A stretch of DNA of 64,000 nucleotides from Lacinutrix sp. Bg11-31 (GCF_002831665.1 NZ_CP025118.1:2480001-2544000), one strand, 5' to 3'. Shown: positions 25,709 to 35,817, counted from the first letter of the stretch. Numbers and translations are program-made. The notes: a model not told the origin generated them from the letters alone.

Positions 25709-26323
25709 ATGAAGTCAATTACAATCAACGGATCTCAAAGAGAAAGCGTGGGCGGCAAAGCAACTAAAGCCTTACGTAATGCTGGTCAGGTTCCTTGCGT
25801 ATTATACGGAGGAGACAAATCAGTACATTTTTCAGCAGCTGAATTAGCATTCTCAAAATTGGTGTACACACCTAATGCGCATACAGTTGTAATCGAATTA
25901 GCCAGTGGAGACACTTTTAATGCTATTCTACAAGACATCCAATTTCACCCAGTTACAGATAGAATTTTACACGTAGATTTCTACCAAGTATTCGAGGATA
26001 AAGAAATTACTATGGATATTCCAGTAAACTATGTTGGGAACCCAAGAGGAGTTAAAAATGGTGGTGTTTTACGTAAAAACAAACGTAGCTTAAGAGTTAA
26101 AGCTTTACCAGGAAACTTACCAGATTTTATCGATGCCAACATCGAAGATCTTAAAATTGGTGACAAACTTTACATCAGTAAATTAGCATCTGAAGATTAC
26201 ACATTCATGCACCCAGACAATACTGTTGTGTGTTTAGTAAGACGTTCTAGAGCTGCTATTACAGTAGACGAAGATGAAGAAGGAGAAGAAGGAGATGCAC
26301 CTGAAGAAGCTGCAGCTGAATAA
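25709..26323 (+). CDS. rplY: 50S ribosomal protein L25/general stress protein Ctc
   Basis: 204 residues, the long (TL5/Ctc) form with two domains: the N-terminal 5S rRNA-binding domain ([41 protein letters not shown]) and a C-terminal beta domain. The last about 20 residues are an acidic tail of Asp/Glu/Ala. Follows prs and is followed by a terminator, so pth has its own promoter. Confidence 0.96.
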   Translation: MKSITINGSQRESVGGKATKALRNAGQVPCVLYGGDKSVHFSAAELAFSKLVYTPNAHTVVIELASGDTFNAILQDIQFHPVTDRILHVDFYQVFEDKEITMDIPVNYVGNPRGVKNGGVLRKNKRSLRVKALPGNLPDFIDANIEDLKIGDKLYISKLASEDYTFMHPDNTVVCLVRRSRAAITVDEDEEGEEGDAPEEAAAE

Positions 26324-26349
26324 AGATTCATTCTTTTAAAAAAATTATT

Positions 26350-26385
26350 AAAGCATCCTGAAATATTCAGGATGCTTTTTTATTT
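26350..26385 (+). terminator. terminator after rplY
   Basis: AAAGCATCCTGAA / TTCAGGATGCTTTTTT, perfect stem with T tract. Confidence 0.92.
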
Positions 26386-26405
26386 TTACTAAAATAATTC
26401 TAAAT

Positions 26406-27041
26406 ATGTTTGACTGTATTATTCAATTTTTCAAAAAAAACAAGAAAGCAAGCATTAGTGAAGAACAAGACCTTATGAAGAAATTTTTAATTGTTGGCTT
26501 AGGAAATATTGGCGAAAAGTATGCAAATACACGCCATAATATTGGGTTTAAAGTATTAGATAATTTTGCTAAAACTGAAGCATTAACTTTTGAAACTCAA
26601 AAACTAGGAGATATTGCCACTTATAAATTAAAAGGTAGAACTTTTATTTTGTTGAAACCAAATACTTATATGAATTTAAGTGGAAAGGCAATCTTATATT
26701 GGCTAACTAAAGAAAAAATTCCTTTAGAAAATTTATTAGTTATTACAGACGATTTAAACCTTCCATTTGGGAGTATTCGCATAAAAACAAAAGGAAGTGA
26801 TGGTGGGCATAATGGCTTAAAAGACACTCAAGACAAGCTAAACACTACAAAGTACAATCGTTTTAGATTTGGTATTAGTGATGCGTTTACAAAAGGTAGA
26901 CAAGTCGATTATGTTTTAGGAGAATGGACTAATGAAGAAAACAGTAAATTAGACGAACGTTTAGAAAAAGGGATAGAAATAATAAAATCTTTTGGCCTAG
27001 CAGGAATAAGCAACACTATGAATGGTTTTAATGGAAAATAA
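26406..27041 (+). CDS. pth: peptidyl-tRNA hydrolase
   Basis: 211 residues. Core motifs: FLIVGLGNIGEKYANTRHNIGF (with Asn and the catalytic His), KPNTYMNLSGKA and GGHNGLKD. It recycles peptidyl-tRNAs dropped by ribosomes. I keep the first ATG at 26406 because flavobacterial Pth proteins often carry a basic N-terminal extension like this one (FFKKNKKASI); the alternative start MKKFLIVG is at 26475 and gives 188 residues, the size of E. coli Pth. Confidence 0.95.
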   Translation: MFDCIIQFFKKNKKASISEEQDLMKKFLIVGLGNIGEKYANTRHNIGFKVLDNFAKTEALTFETQKLGDIATYKLKGRTFILLKPNTYMNLSGKAILYWLTKEKIPLENLLVITDDLNLPFGSIRIKTKGSDGGHNGLKDTQDKLNTTKYNRFRFGISDAFTKGRQVDYVLGEWTNEENSKLDERLEKGIEIIKSFGLAGISNTMNGFNGK

Positions 27042-27126
27042 ATTAACATCAAGAATTTCTTTATAGTACAAATTTTTACTATTTTTATGAAAATTTTAAT
27101 ACATAATTAATTTATACCATATTGAC

Positions 27127-29229
27127 ATGAAAAAAATTACTTTCAAACTATTACTCCTTACATTGTTTTGCTTACCCACTCTAGTGTTAGCGCAAAGCAA
27201 AACTGGTGATCAAATCAATAAATGTGGATCTGATCTATACAATGCTCAATTATTAGAAGACAATCCAAATATGATGGGTAGTGATTCTTTTAAATCTAAA
27301 ATAGCTACTGAAATAGCTAAAGCTAAAGCTTTAAGAACCTCAAACTCAAATGGGATGGTTGTTGTAACTATACCTGTAGTTATACATGTATTCCATAATG
27401 GAGAACCAATAGGAACAGGACCAAACATTTCATACGATCAAGCTGTTTCTCAAATTACAGTAATGAATGAAGACTTTAGAATGATGATGGGTACGCCAGG
27501 TCAAAGTACTATGGGTGGAGTTGATTCAGAAGTTCAATTTGTATTAGCACAACGTACGCCAGATGGCTGTCCAACAAATGGAATAGATAGAGTTAATATT
27601 TGTCAAGATGGTATTACTGGTGTTGGAGCCAATAACGACCAAATTACTAACGATTTAATTGCACAAATGCAAGTTTTAAAACCTGCTTCAATTTGGGACT
27701 CTTCTCAATACATGAATATGTGGTCTGTAGCTTTTAATAATGGAGGATTATTAGGTTACGCTCAATTTCCAGGTGGAGGAGCAACTACTGATGGTGTAGT
27801 TTCTAATTATACAACATTTGGTAGTTCAGATTATGGAACATTCCCTTTAAACGCACCTTATAATAAAGGTCGTACTATGACTCATGAAGTTGGACACTAT
27901 TTAGGATTATTCCACACTTTTCAAGGTGGTTGTACTGGTGGTGACCAAGTAGCAGATACTCCTGCTGTAGCAACTCCAAATTTTGGATGTCCTGCAGGAA
28001 CAGATAGCTGCCCTACTGATGCTGGTGTAGATATGGTTGAAAACTACATGGACTACACAGATGATACATGTATGAACACATATACTCAAGGGCAAAAAGA
28101 TAGAGTTCAAGCAGTTTTGGCAAATGTAAGAAGTGGTTTAACAACATCTAATGCTGCCACTCCTCCAACATCTGTAGCTACAGACGTTGAAATTGCCGTA
28201 GAAAGTACTAACGTAGCTTGCGGAACAGAACTAAATCCTGCTGTTATTATTACTAACTGGGGAACAGCAACATTAACAACAGCAACAATTGCTTACGATA
28301 TAGATAATGGTACATCAACAAATTATACTTGGTCTGGAGCTCTAGCTTATGGAGAGTCTGAAATAGTAACATTACCTTCAATGACATCTTCTACAGGTAA
28401 TCATGATATTAATGTATCTGTATCTACAGCAGGAGATGCTCGTGCTTGTAATGATACAGATTCTAATTGCTTTACTTTAACTGCAGCAGCTGGACCTTGT
28501 GCTTCTGTTGGTAACTCTACAGACACTTATTTAACGAGCACAACAGGTGTTATTTTTAATACAATTATTAATTTAAATAATAACCCTGGTCATCCTAACG
28601 ATGTGGATAATGGCTATTCAGATTTTACAGCAATGTCTACTGACGTAATTAAAGAAACTTCACATGCTTTAACTGTTAATGTAAATACTGATGGTAATTA
28701 TTATGTAAGTACCAAAGTATGGATTGACTGGAACCAAAATTGTAGTTTTAATGACGCAGGAGAAGAATATGATCTTGGTGAATCTCAAAATGTAGACCAT
28801 GGACCAAGTTCAGGTTCTCCATTTGCAATTACTATACCTGCTGGAGCTACAGTAGGAACAACAGTTATGCGTGTTATTACAAAATGGGCAGGTAACACTG
28901 GAGGAGCAAATGCTCCTGTAGCTTGTGATAATGCTCATGACGGAGAAACTGAAGATTATACACTTAATGTTTTAGCAGCATTAAGCGTAGATGAGTTTGG
29001 TTTATCTGGAGTTTCAATATTCCCTAACCCTACAAATGACATATTAAACATAAAAGGATTAGAGACAACTCTAGAAAGCGTTGAAGTATATAGTGTTACT
29101 GGTAAAAGAGTAATAACTGCTTCAACTAACTTAGAAACAATAAATGTTAGCGCAATTGCTAATGGTGTTTACTTTTTAAAATTAAACACAGCTAATGCAT
29201 CAAAAACAATAAAGTTTATTAAAGAGTAA
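27127..29229 (+). CDS. secreted M43-family (pappalysin-like) zinc metalloprotease with T9SS sorting domain
   Basis: 700 residues. Signal peptide to about residue 23 (LPTLVLAQ). Catalytic domain to about residue 340, with zinc motif MTHEVGHYLGLFHTF near 250 (HExxHxxGxxH) and the downstream Met-turn in VENYMDYTDDTCMNT. Then a CARDB-like beta-sandwich, a GEVED-type domain ending GETEDYTLNV, and a type-A C-terminal signal (about 630-700: VSIFPNPTNDILNIKG, GVYFLKL, KTIKFIKE). It is thus exported by Sec and then by the type IX system, to the surface or medium, for protein breakdown. Single-gene unit with a strong terminator. Confidence 0.92.
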   Translation: MKKITFKLLLLTLFCLPTLVLAQSKTGDQINKCGSDLYNAQLLEDNPNMMGSDSFKSKIATEIAKAKALRTSNSNGMVVVTIPVVIHVFHNGEPIGTGPNISYDQAVSQITVMNEDFRMMMGTPGQSTMGGVDSEVQFVLAQRTPDGCPTNGIDRVNICQDGITGVGANNDQITNDLIAQMQVLKPASIWDSSQYMNMWSVAFNNGGLLGYAQFPGGGATTDGVVSNYTTFGSSDYGTFPLNAPYNKGRTMTHEVGHYLGLFHTFQGGCTGGDQVADTPAVATPNFGCPAGTDSCPTDAGVDMVENYMDYTDDTCMNTYTQGQKDRVQAVLANVRSGLTTSNAATPPTSVATDVEIAVESTNVACGTELNPAVIITNWGTATLTTATIAYDIDNGTSTNYTWSGALAYGESEIVTLPSMTSSTGNHDINVSVSTAGDARACNDTDSNCFTLTAAAGPCASVGNSTDTYLTSTTGVIFNTIINLNNNPGHPNDVDNGYSDFTAMSTDVIKETSHALTVNVNTDGNYYVSTKVWIDWNQNCSFNDAGEEYDLGESQNVDHGPSSGSPFAITIPAGATVGTTVMRVITKWAGNTGGANAPVACDNAHDGETEDYTLNVLAALSVDEFGLSGVSIFPNPTNDILNIKGLETTLESVEVYSVTGKRVITASTNLETINVSAIANGVYFLKLNTANASKTIKFIKE

Positions 29230-29249
29230 TTTTACTCATTAAATATTTA

Positions 29250-29285
29250 AAAGCGGATTGAAAGTAATTTCAATCCGCTTTTTCT
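29250..29285 (+). terminator. terminator after the M43 protease
   Basis: AAAGCGGATTGAAA / TTTCAATCCGCTTTTT, 13-14 bp stem and T tract. Confidence 0.93.
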
Positions 29286-29310
29286 ATTTTTGTAATTAAA
29301 TTGTTAAGCG

Positions 29311-30231
29311 TTGAAACCAGATCTAATCGAAAAAAGAAATACAGTAGTAACCATTGGCACCTTTGACGGTGTGCATATTGGGCATCAAAAAATAATTGAG
29401 CGCCTTATTGAAGTTGGAGAACTTAAGGATCTCACACCAACAATTCTTACTTTTTTTCCACATCCAAGAATGGTACTGCAAAAAGATGCAGACATAAAAC
29501 TCTTAAATACTTTAAATGAAAAAGAACAAATACTTAAACAGTTTGGTCTTGAAAATTTAGTAGTTAAAAAATTCACTAAAGCATTTTCTCGATTAACCGC
29601 TGAGGAATTTGTTGAAACCATTTTAGTTAAACAATTAAATGTAAAACATGTAATAATAGGTTACGATCATCATTTTGGTAGAAACAGAACTGCTAATATT
29701 GACGATTTGAGAGCTTTTGGTAAGCATTATAATTTTGAGGTAGAAGAAATAACAGCTCAAGATATAAACGATGTAGCAGTAAGCTCTACTAAAATTAGAA
29801 CAGCATTAACCGAAGGAGATATACAAACTGCAAACAGTTTTTTAGGCTACCCGTTTATTATCTCAGGAAACGTTGTTAGGGGTAAAGGTTTGGGAAGAAC
29901 AATAGATTTCCCTACTGCAAATATTAAGATTAGTGAAAATTACAAACTAATACCAAAACAAGGTGTTTATGTCGTTAAATCTATCATCGATAAAGAAACC
30001 GTTTTTGGCATGATGAATATTGGCACAAACCCAACTGTTAATGGAAAAACGGAAACAATAGAAGTTCATTTTTTTAATTTTAAAAAAAAGATATACAATA
30101 AAACATTAACCATCGAGCTATTAGAAAGGCTTCGTGATGAAGAAAAATTTGAATCGATTGATACGCTTAAGCAACAACTATTAAAAGATAAAACCAACGC
30201 TTTACAGTTTATAAGTAATCATGCTCAATAA
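29311..30231 (+). CDS. ribF: bifunctional riboflavin kinase/FAD synthetase
   Basis: 306 residues with a TTG start at 29311: an in-frame TAA lies at 29305, so no earlier start exists, and the first ATG is far inside the domain. N-terminal FMN adenylyltransferase: TIGTFDGVHIGHQKII (nucleotidyltransferase GxxHxGH type) and GYDHHFGRNR. C-terminal riboflavin kinase: GKGLGRTIDFPTANIKI and GMMNIGTNPTV. It makes FMN and FAD. The N-terminus is some 10 residues shorter than usual for the group. It overlaps the next gene by 11 bp. Confidence 0.94.
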   Translation: MKPDLIEKRNTVVTIGTFDGVHIGHQKIIERLIEVGELKDLTPTILTFFPHPRMVLQKDADIKLLNTLNEKEQILKQFGLENLVVKKFTKAFSRLTAEEFVETILVKQLNVKHVIIGYDHHFGRNRTANIDDLRAFGKHYNFEVEEITAQDINDVAVSSTKIRTALTEGDIQTANSFLGYPFIISGNVVRGKGLGRTIDFPTANIKISENYKLIPKQGVYVVKSIIDKETVFGMMNIGTNPTVNGKTETIEVHFFNFKKKIYNKTLTIELLERLRDEEKFESIDTLKQQLLKDKTNALQFISNHAQ

Positions 30232-31531
30232 ATTTCTTTTTAAACATATAGACAATAGCGCTTTAATAGTTTTTAGAATTATTTTTGGGCTGTTATGTTT
30301 TTTAGAATCTGTTGGTGCCATTTTTACAGGATGGATAACACGAACACTTGTAGAGCCTAAATTTACATTTACTTTTTTAGGTTTCGGATGGTTACAACCA
30401 TTACCAGGAAATTGGATGTATATATATTATGTGGTTATGGGTAGTTTTGGCTTACTTATAATGCTAGGCTATAAATATAGATTGAGCGCGTTTATGTTTT
30501 TTACAATGTGGAGTTCTGTTTATTTTATGCAAAAAACGTCTTATAATAACCATTATTATTTATTGGTTTTACTAAGTGCTTTTATGGTTATTTTACCTGC
30601 AAACAAATATGCATCTATAGATGTAAAACTGAACCCTAAAATAAAAAGCATCTCGATGCCTGCTTGGTGTAAATGGATATTTGTAATTCAGTTATTAATA
30701 CTCTACACTTACGCATCCAAAGCAAAGATGTATCCAGACTGGCTAGATTTAACTATGCCAACAATACTTATGCAAGGCAAAGTAAATTACCCTATTATTG
30801 GTGGCTTTTTACAAAATAGTTTTATGCCATATCTTGTTGGTTATGGTGGTATTATATTTGATGGTTTAATTATTCCTTTATTACTTTTTAAACGCACTAG
30901 AAAGTATGCTTTTTTTGCTTCAATTTTCTTTCATTTATTTAACTCCTTTGTTTTTCAGGTTGGTGTATTCCCTTATTTATCTTTAGCCTTTTCATTATTC
31001 TTTTTTAGTCCTGAAACGATTAGAACTATTTTTTTGAAAGGAAAAGAATATTATAGCAAAGCCGAAATTGTAATACCAAGTTACAAACCAATTTTAGTAA
31101 CTTTAGGAAGCCTCTATTTTATTATTCAGATACTATTACCAATACGTCATCATTTTATTGAAGATGATGTTTTATGGACCGAAGAAGGCCATAGGCTATC
31201 TTGGCGTATGATGTTACGTTCTAAGTCTGGTTATACTAGTTTTAAGGTTGTTAATATTAACACTAAAGCAGAAACACCAATTAACTTAAACTCCTATCTT
31301 ACAAAAAAACAAATTCGTTTGGTAAGCGCTAAACCAGATGGCATGTGGCAATTTGCACAATATTTAAAAAAAGAATACAAAAATAAAGGCGAAGACATAC
31401 AGGTTTTTGTTAATTCTAGAATAAGTGTAAACGGCAAACCGCAAAAAGCATTTATTGACAAAAAAGTAGATCTTGCAAATGTAGAATGGAATTACTTTAC
31501 ACATAACGACTGGATATTACCTTCAAAATAA
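30221..31531 (+). CDS. HTTM-domain membrane protein (vitamin K-dependent carboxylase-like)
   Basis: 436 residues. The N-terminal about 285 residues form the HTTM fold (horizontally transferred transmembrane domain): VFRIIFGLLCFLESVGAIFT, MWSSVYFMQKTSYNNHYYLL, and further helices up to VGVFPYLSLAFSLFFF. The C-terminal part is soluble (LPIRHHFIEDDVLWTEEGHRLSWRMM) and resembles the gamma-carboxylase lumenal region. Bacterial members have no proven reaction. Start codon lies within the end of ribF, so the two are coupled. Confidence 0.85.
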   Translation: MLNKFLFKHIDNSALIVFRIIFGLLCFLESVGAIFTGWITRTLVEPKFTFTFLGFGWLQPLPGNWMYIYYVVMGSFGLLIMLGYKYRLSAFMFFTMWSSVYFMQKTSYNNHYYLLVLLSAFMVILPANKYASIDVKLNPKIKSISMPAWCKWIFVIQLLILYTYASKAKMYPDWLDLTMPTILMQGKVNYPIIGGFLQNSFMPYLVGYGGIIFDGLIIPLLLFKRTRKYAFFASIFFHLFNSFVFQVGVFPYLSLAFSLFFFSPETIRTIFLKGKEYYSKAEIVIPSYKPILVTLGSLYFIIQILLPIRHHFIEDDVLWTEEGHRLSWRMMLRSKSGYTSFKVVNINTKAETPINLNSYLTKKQIRLVSAKPDGMWQFAQYLKKEYKNKGEDIQVFVNSRISVNGKPQKAFIDKKVDLANVEWNYFTHNDWILPSK

Positions 31532-31597
31532 AAACAATTACCAATACTTGTTTTTTGGCTAACAAAATCTTACTATTTTTACCACTTTAAAACAAGA

Positions 31598-31688
31598 GTT
31601 ACGATTTCGCGTTAGGGATGGAAACGGCATCCTTTTTTATTTTTATTAAAAAAGATATAGTGTACAGCCCGACCTTTAGGTAACGCCC
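31598..31688 (+). ncRNA. structured flavobacterial repeat, copy 1 (possible flavo-1 RNA)
   Basis: Runs from GTTACGATTTCGCGTTAGGG to CTTTAGGTAACGCCC. Closing pair GCGTTA / TAACGC, inner hairpin GGATG-GAAACGG-CATCC, an AT hairpin TTTTTT/AAAAAA and a terminal CCTTTAGG element. The inverse copy at 38494-38594 shares all the outer parts, and similarity continues for about 25 bp past TAACGCCC (TTACAAGCAAAA in both). Preceded by CTATTTTTACC, a weak -7-like element. It resembles intergenic elements I know from many flavobacteria and possibly Rfam's flavo-1; the family name is from memory. It lies just upstream of serS. Confidence 0.5.
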
Positions 31689-31724
31689 AATTAAGTAAGT
31701 TCATTACAAGCAAAAACAAAAAAT

Positions 31725-32996
31725 ATGTTACAAGTACCATTTATTAGAGACAACAAAGAAGCTGTAATTACAGGTTTGGCAAAACGAAATTTTGATGCTA
31801 AAGATTTAGTAGAAGAAGTAATTAATTTAGACGAAGAACGTCGTGCGTTACAAACTAAATTAGATAACACTTTAGCCGAATCTAATACGCTTTCTAAGGA
31901 AATTGGAAACTTGTACAAATCTGGAAAAGCTGATGAAGCAAACCTGCTTAAAGAAAAAACGAGTGCTTTAAAGGAGGATTCTAAAACATTATCTGAAGAT
32001 TTAAGTGCTGCTGAAGAAAAACTGCAAGGCTTACTATATAAATTACCAAACGTGCCTCATGAAAGTGTTCCTGCAGGAAAATCTGAAGAGGATAACGAAG
32101 AGATTTTTAACGAAGGTAGCATTCCTAAATTATACGATGGTGCGCAACCACATTGGGAGTTAGCAAAAAAGTACGACATTATTGATTTCGAGTTAGGGAC
32201 TAAAATTGCTGGAGCAGGATTTCCTGTGTATAAAGGAAAAGGTGCAAGGTTACAGCGTGCTTTAATCGCTTATTTTTTAGATAAAAATACTGCTGCTGGT
32301 TATACAGAATACCAATTACCGCATTTAGTAAACGAGGCGTCTTGTTATGGTACTGGACAATTACCTGATAAAGAAGGGCAAATGTATCATGACTCTCGAG
32401 ACGATTTATATTTAATTCCAACTGCAGAAGTACCTGGAACAAACATTTTTAGAGATGTTTTATTAAATGAAAGTGAACTACCTATTGGAATTACAGGTTA
32501 CACACCTTGTTTTAGGCGTGAAGCTGGAAGTTATGGTGCACACGTTCGTGGTTTAAATAGATTACATCAGTTTGATAAAGTTGAAATTATTAGAGTGGAA
32601 CATCCAGATAACTCTTACAAAGCTTTTGAAGATATGATTGAGCATGTAAAAGGTATTTTACGCGAGCTTAAATTACCGTTTAGAATCTTAAGATTATGTG
32701 GTGGAGATACTGGTTTTCCTGCTGCTATGACTTACGATTTTGAAGTATTCTCGACTGCTCAAGACCGTTGGTTAGAGATTTCTAGTGTTTCTAATTTTGA
32801 AACGTACCAAGCAAGCCGTTTAAAACTTCGTTTTAAAAATAGTGATGGTAAGAATGAATTAGCGCATACACTAAACGGAAGTTCTTTAGCATTACCTCGA
32901 GTTTTAGCTGGAATTCTAGAAAACTACCAAACAGAAAAAGGGATTGAAATTCCTGAAGCTTTAGTGCCTTATACTGGTTTTTCTATCATTGATTAA
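31725..32996 (+). CDS. serS: seryl-tRNA synthetase
   Basis: 423 residues. N-terminal tRNA-binding coiled-coil arm (about 30-100, EERRALQTKLDNTLAESNTLSKE), then the class II core: motif 2 PCFRREAGSYGAHVRGLNRLHQF and motif 3 LNGSSLALPRVLAGILENYQ. It charges tRNA-Ser (and tRNA-Sec where present) with serine. Full length. The structured repeat ends 36 bp before its start; I do not read that as a T-box or leader because the second copy has no downstream gene. Confidence 0.97.
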   Translation: MLQVPFIRDNKEAVITGLAKRNFDAKDLVEEVINLDEERRALQTKLDNTLAESNTLSKEIGNLYKSGKADEANLLKEKTSALKEDSKTLSEDLSAAEEKLQGLLYKLPNVPHESVPAGKSEEDNEEIFNEGSIPKLYDGAQPHWELAKKYDIIDFELGTKIAGAGFPVYKGKGARLQRALIAYFLDKNTAAGYTEYQLPHLVNEASCYGTGQLPDKEGQMYHDSRDDLYLIPTAEVPGTNIFRDVLLNESELPIGITGYTPCFRREAGSYGAHVRGLNRLHQFDKVEIIRVEHPDNSYKAFEDMIEHVKGILRELKLPFRILRLCGGDTGFPAAMTYDFEVFSTAQDRWLEISSVSNFETYQASRLKLRFKNSDGKNELAHTLNGSSLALPRVLAGILENYQTEKGIEIPEALVPYTGFSIID

Positions 32997-33150
32997 TAGT
33001 GTAATATTTCTTACAAAATCGCTCTGTATTTTAAAAAAACACGATAAAGAGATAAAAAAATAAGCTGTTTAACGAATAATCTGATTTTTATTTCTTTTTT
33101 AGGAATATTTATATCATATTTATAATTCTCAAAACAAAACAACTAGTAAA

Positions 33151-33276
33151 ATGAAAAATTTTAAACGCTTATTCCTACTTGCTGCGTTAATTGTTTTAGC
33201 AATGAAAGTTTTTGCGTCGGATTTCGACAAACTTATAATAGACAAAACAACTACCATTGTAATGGTAAGTAAATAA
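33151..33276 (+). CDS. 41-residue secreted peptide, unknown function
   Basis: Reads MKNFKRLFLLAALIVLAMKV and then FASDFDKLIIDKTTTIVMVSK. The first about 22 residues make a textbook signal peptide (FKR basic start, long hydrophobic run, VFAS cleavage-like end), leaving a mature peptide of only about 19 residues. It lies in a 459-bp gap between serS and the TPR gene and is followed by an intrinsic terminator at 33363, which argues for a real transcript. Upstream TATATCATATTTATAATT could hold a promoter. No function known to me; the whole call rests on the signal peptide and terminator. Confidence 0.6.
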   Translation: MKNFKRLFLLAALIVLAMKVFASDFDKLIIDKTTTIVMVSK

Positions 33277-33362
33277 AATTAGTTTTCAAATTACAAAGAT
33301 TCCCAGTCGAGTAATTGAATCGTTAAATATAATGATTAATAGCACATTTATTTAGATTGGCT

Positions 33363-33392
33363 AATGCCTGATTAATTTCAGGCATTTTTTTT
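33363..33392 (+). terminator. terminator after the small secreted peptide
   Basis: AATGCCTGA / TCAGGCATT with a short ATTAATT loop, followed by eight T. Confidence 0.9.
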
Positions 33393-33455
33393 GTCTTATA
33401 TTTTAATTTTACTGCTTAAGGCATAACATTTGCTATATTTACGGAAAGACTTTTT

Positions 33456-35231
33456 ATGCGGTTACTTTTTATTTTATGTTTTTTATTTAGCCTCAATGCG
33501 TTTTCGCAAGAGGATATTGTTGCGCGTGAATATTTTAAAAAAGGTAAATTTGAAAAAGCCTTGATTTCTTACCAAAAACTATATTCTAAAAACATAAAAG
33601 ATAGAAAATATTTAAGCGCGTTAGTAAAAACACATCAGCAGTTAGAACAATACAAAGAAGCAGAAGCCTTACTTTTAAAATACACTACTCTTGTAAATTA
33701 TCCTCCAGCACTTATAGAATTGGGTTACAATTACAAACTACAAAACGACACTTTAAATGCTAATATTAATTACCAAAAAGCATTACATGAATTAGAATTA
33801 AAGCCTAACTATGCTGGAATAATTGGGCGTACGTTTGAAGATTATTCGCTTTTAGACCAAGCTATTGAAACTTATAAAAAAGCGATGGTTGCAAAACCAG
33901 GATTAAATTACAATATGCAACTAGCTCGTATTTATGGAGAGCAAGGTAATATTGAAAAAATGTTTAACAGTTACATTGAGTTTTCTGAAATTAATATAAC
34001 CTATATAAACACTATAAAAAGAGAATTTAGTAGTTTTATAAGTGAAAATAAAGACAATGAAAACAATACTATTTTAAGAAAAATTATCCTTAAAAAAATC
34101 CAAACAGATCCAGATTTAAAATGGAATGATTTGTTGAGCTGGTTATTTATACAGCAAAAAGACTATAAAAAGGCTTTTACACAAGAAAAGGCTATTTATA
34201 AAAGGCAAATGGAATCTTTAGATCGCGTAGAAGAATTAGCAAATATTGCATACACACAAAAACAACCAGAAGTCGCTAAAGAGATATTTCAATTTATTGT
34301 AGACAATACTCAGGATATAGATATTAAAATTAATGGGCATTACAATCTTCTTCAAATTGAAACAGAACAAGCAACCAAAAAAGATTACAAAGCGATAAAC
34401 GAAAGTTATTTAACTTTATTAGAAACTTTTGGAAAAACAGGAAGAACAATAGACTTACAGATTGCTTATGGTCATTTTTTAGCATTCTATCTTGACCAAA
34501 CTAATGAAGCAGTTGCATTTTTAAAAGACAGCTTAAAACTTGAGCTTGGTAATTACCAGTTAGCACAAATTAAGTTGGAGCTAGGTGATATTCTCGTTTT
34601 AGAAGAAAAATTTAACGAAGCATTAATTTACTATACTCAAATACAGCGTAGTCTTAAAAATAGCACTATTTCTCAAGAAGCGCGTTTTAAAGTAGCTAAA
34701 ACAAGTTACTATAAAGGCGATTTTAAATGGGCAGAATCTCAGCTTAAAATATTAAAAGCATCTACATCACAGCTTACTGCAAACGATGCTTTAGATTTAA
34801 AATTATTAATAGGAGACAACAAATCTGAAGATTCTTTACAAACCGCTTTAAAACTGTATGCTAAAGCAGATTTGTTTGCCTTTCAGAATAAAAAAGAGGA
34901 ATCTATCACGCTCTTAAATACTATTTTAAAAGACCATAAAACAGAAGCTATTGTTGCACAAACACTTTTAAAACAAGCACAATTGTTTGAAGAAAAAGAG
35001 CAATTTAATAAAGCAAAGGAAAATTACGAACGTATTATTTTAGAATTTAAAGAGGGCATATTAGTAGATGATGCTATTTATGCTTTAGCAGAAATATTCG
35101 CCAATAAGCTAGAGCAACCTAAAAAAGCAAAAGCACTTTACGAAAGCATTATTTTTGAGCATGCAGATAGTATTTATTTTGTAGAATCTAGAAAGAAATA
35201 TCGCGCTTTACGTGGTGATGCAATTAATTGA
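33456..35231 (+). CDS. secreted/periplasmic tetratricopeptide-repeat protein
   Basis: 591 residues. Signal peptide to about residue 18 (FLFSLNAFSQ). The rest is a helical repeat array; TPR-type units include REYFKKGKFEKALISYQKLY, LDQAIETYKKAM and EEKFNEALIYYTQIQ, and later EEKEQFNKAKENYERIIL, KKAKALYESIIFEHADS. The last repeats look like the BamD/YbgF outer-membrane-assembly type. No catalytic domain, so it is a scaffold in the periplasm. Function unknown. Confidence 0.85.
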   Translation: MRLLFILCFLFSLNAFSQEDIVAREYFKKGKFEKALISYQKLYSKNIKDRKYLSALVKTHQQLEQYKEAEALLLKYTTLVNYPPALIELGYNYKLQNDTLNANINYQKALHELELKPNYAGIIGRTFEDYSLLDQAIETYKKAMVAKPGLNYNMQLARIYGEQGNIEKMFNSYIEFSEINITYINTIKREFSSFISENKDNENNTILRKIILKKIQTDPDLKWNDLLSWLFIQQKDYKKAFTQEKAIYKRQMESLDRVEELANIAYTQKQPEVAKEIFQFIVDNTQDIDIKINGHYNLLQIETEQATKKDYKAINESYLTLLETFGKTGRTIDLQIAYGHFLAFYLDQTNEAVAFLKDSLKLELGNYQLAQIKLELGDILVLEEKFNEALIYYTQIQRSLKNSTISQEARFKVAKTSYYKGDFKWAESQLKILKASTSQLTANDALDLKLLIGDNKSEDSLQTALKLYAKADLFAFQNKKEESITLLNTILKDHKTEAIVAQTLLKQAQLFEEKEQFNKAKENYERIILEFKEGILVDDAIYALAEIFANKLEQPKKAKALYESIIFEHADSIYFVESRKKYRALRGDAIN

Positions 35232-35307
35232 TTAGACAAGCAAACGGTCTTCAATTGCCAGGTAAATAACCATAAAATATTATCTTTTAAATTAATCTCA
35301 CAAAACC

Positions 35308-35817
35308 ATGATAGTTGCAGAAACCAACAGGCTAATAATCTCAGAGTTTACAATTAAAGACGCGCCTTTCTTTATGGAATTAGTGAATACTCCAAACTGG
35401 TTAAAATATATTGGAGAAAGAAATATTAAAACCATAAAACAAGCTGAAGAAAGAATAACAAACAGTCATTTAAATAGTTATAAAAACCATGGTTTTGGTT
35501 TTTATGTTTTACGTTTAAAAGAAAGTTTAAAACCCGTAGGAACGTGCGGTCTAATTAAAAGAGATACATTAGAAAATATTGATCTTGGTTTTGCTATGTT
35601 ACCAGAATACGAAGGTTTAGGATTTGGTTTTGAATCCTCGCAAGCCATTATTAAATTAGCAAAAGAGAAATTTAAAATTGAAAAAATAGTAGCAATAGCA
35701 CTAGAAATAAATAAGAATTCTATAAAATTGTTAGAAAAATTAGGCTTTCACTTTGAAAAAAAAGTAAAACCTTTTGAGGATAACGAAGAACTGCTGTTAT
35801 TTGCAAAAAAATTATAA
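35308..35817 (+). CDS. GNAT-family N-acetyltransferase (RimJ/RimL-like)
   Basis: 169 residues. Begins with ETNRLIISEFTIKDAPFFMEL, the RimJ/RimL-type start, and has the acetyl-CoA segment LGFAMLPEYEGLGFGFESSQAII and EKIVAIALEINKNSIKLLEKLGF. It would transfer an acetyl group to an amine of a protein or small molecule; the substrate cannot be told. It is followed 6 bp later by a DUF4286 gene and probably co-transcribed. Confidence 0.87.
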   Translation: MIVAETNRLIISEFTIKDAPFFMELVNTPNWLKYIGERNIKTIKQAEERITNSHLNSYKNHGFGFYVLRLKESLKPVGTCGLIKRDTLENIDLGFAMLPEYEGLGFGFESSQAIIKLAKEKFKIEKIVAIALEINKNSIKLLEKLGFHFEKKVKPFEDNEELLLFAKKL

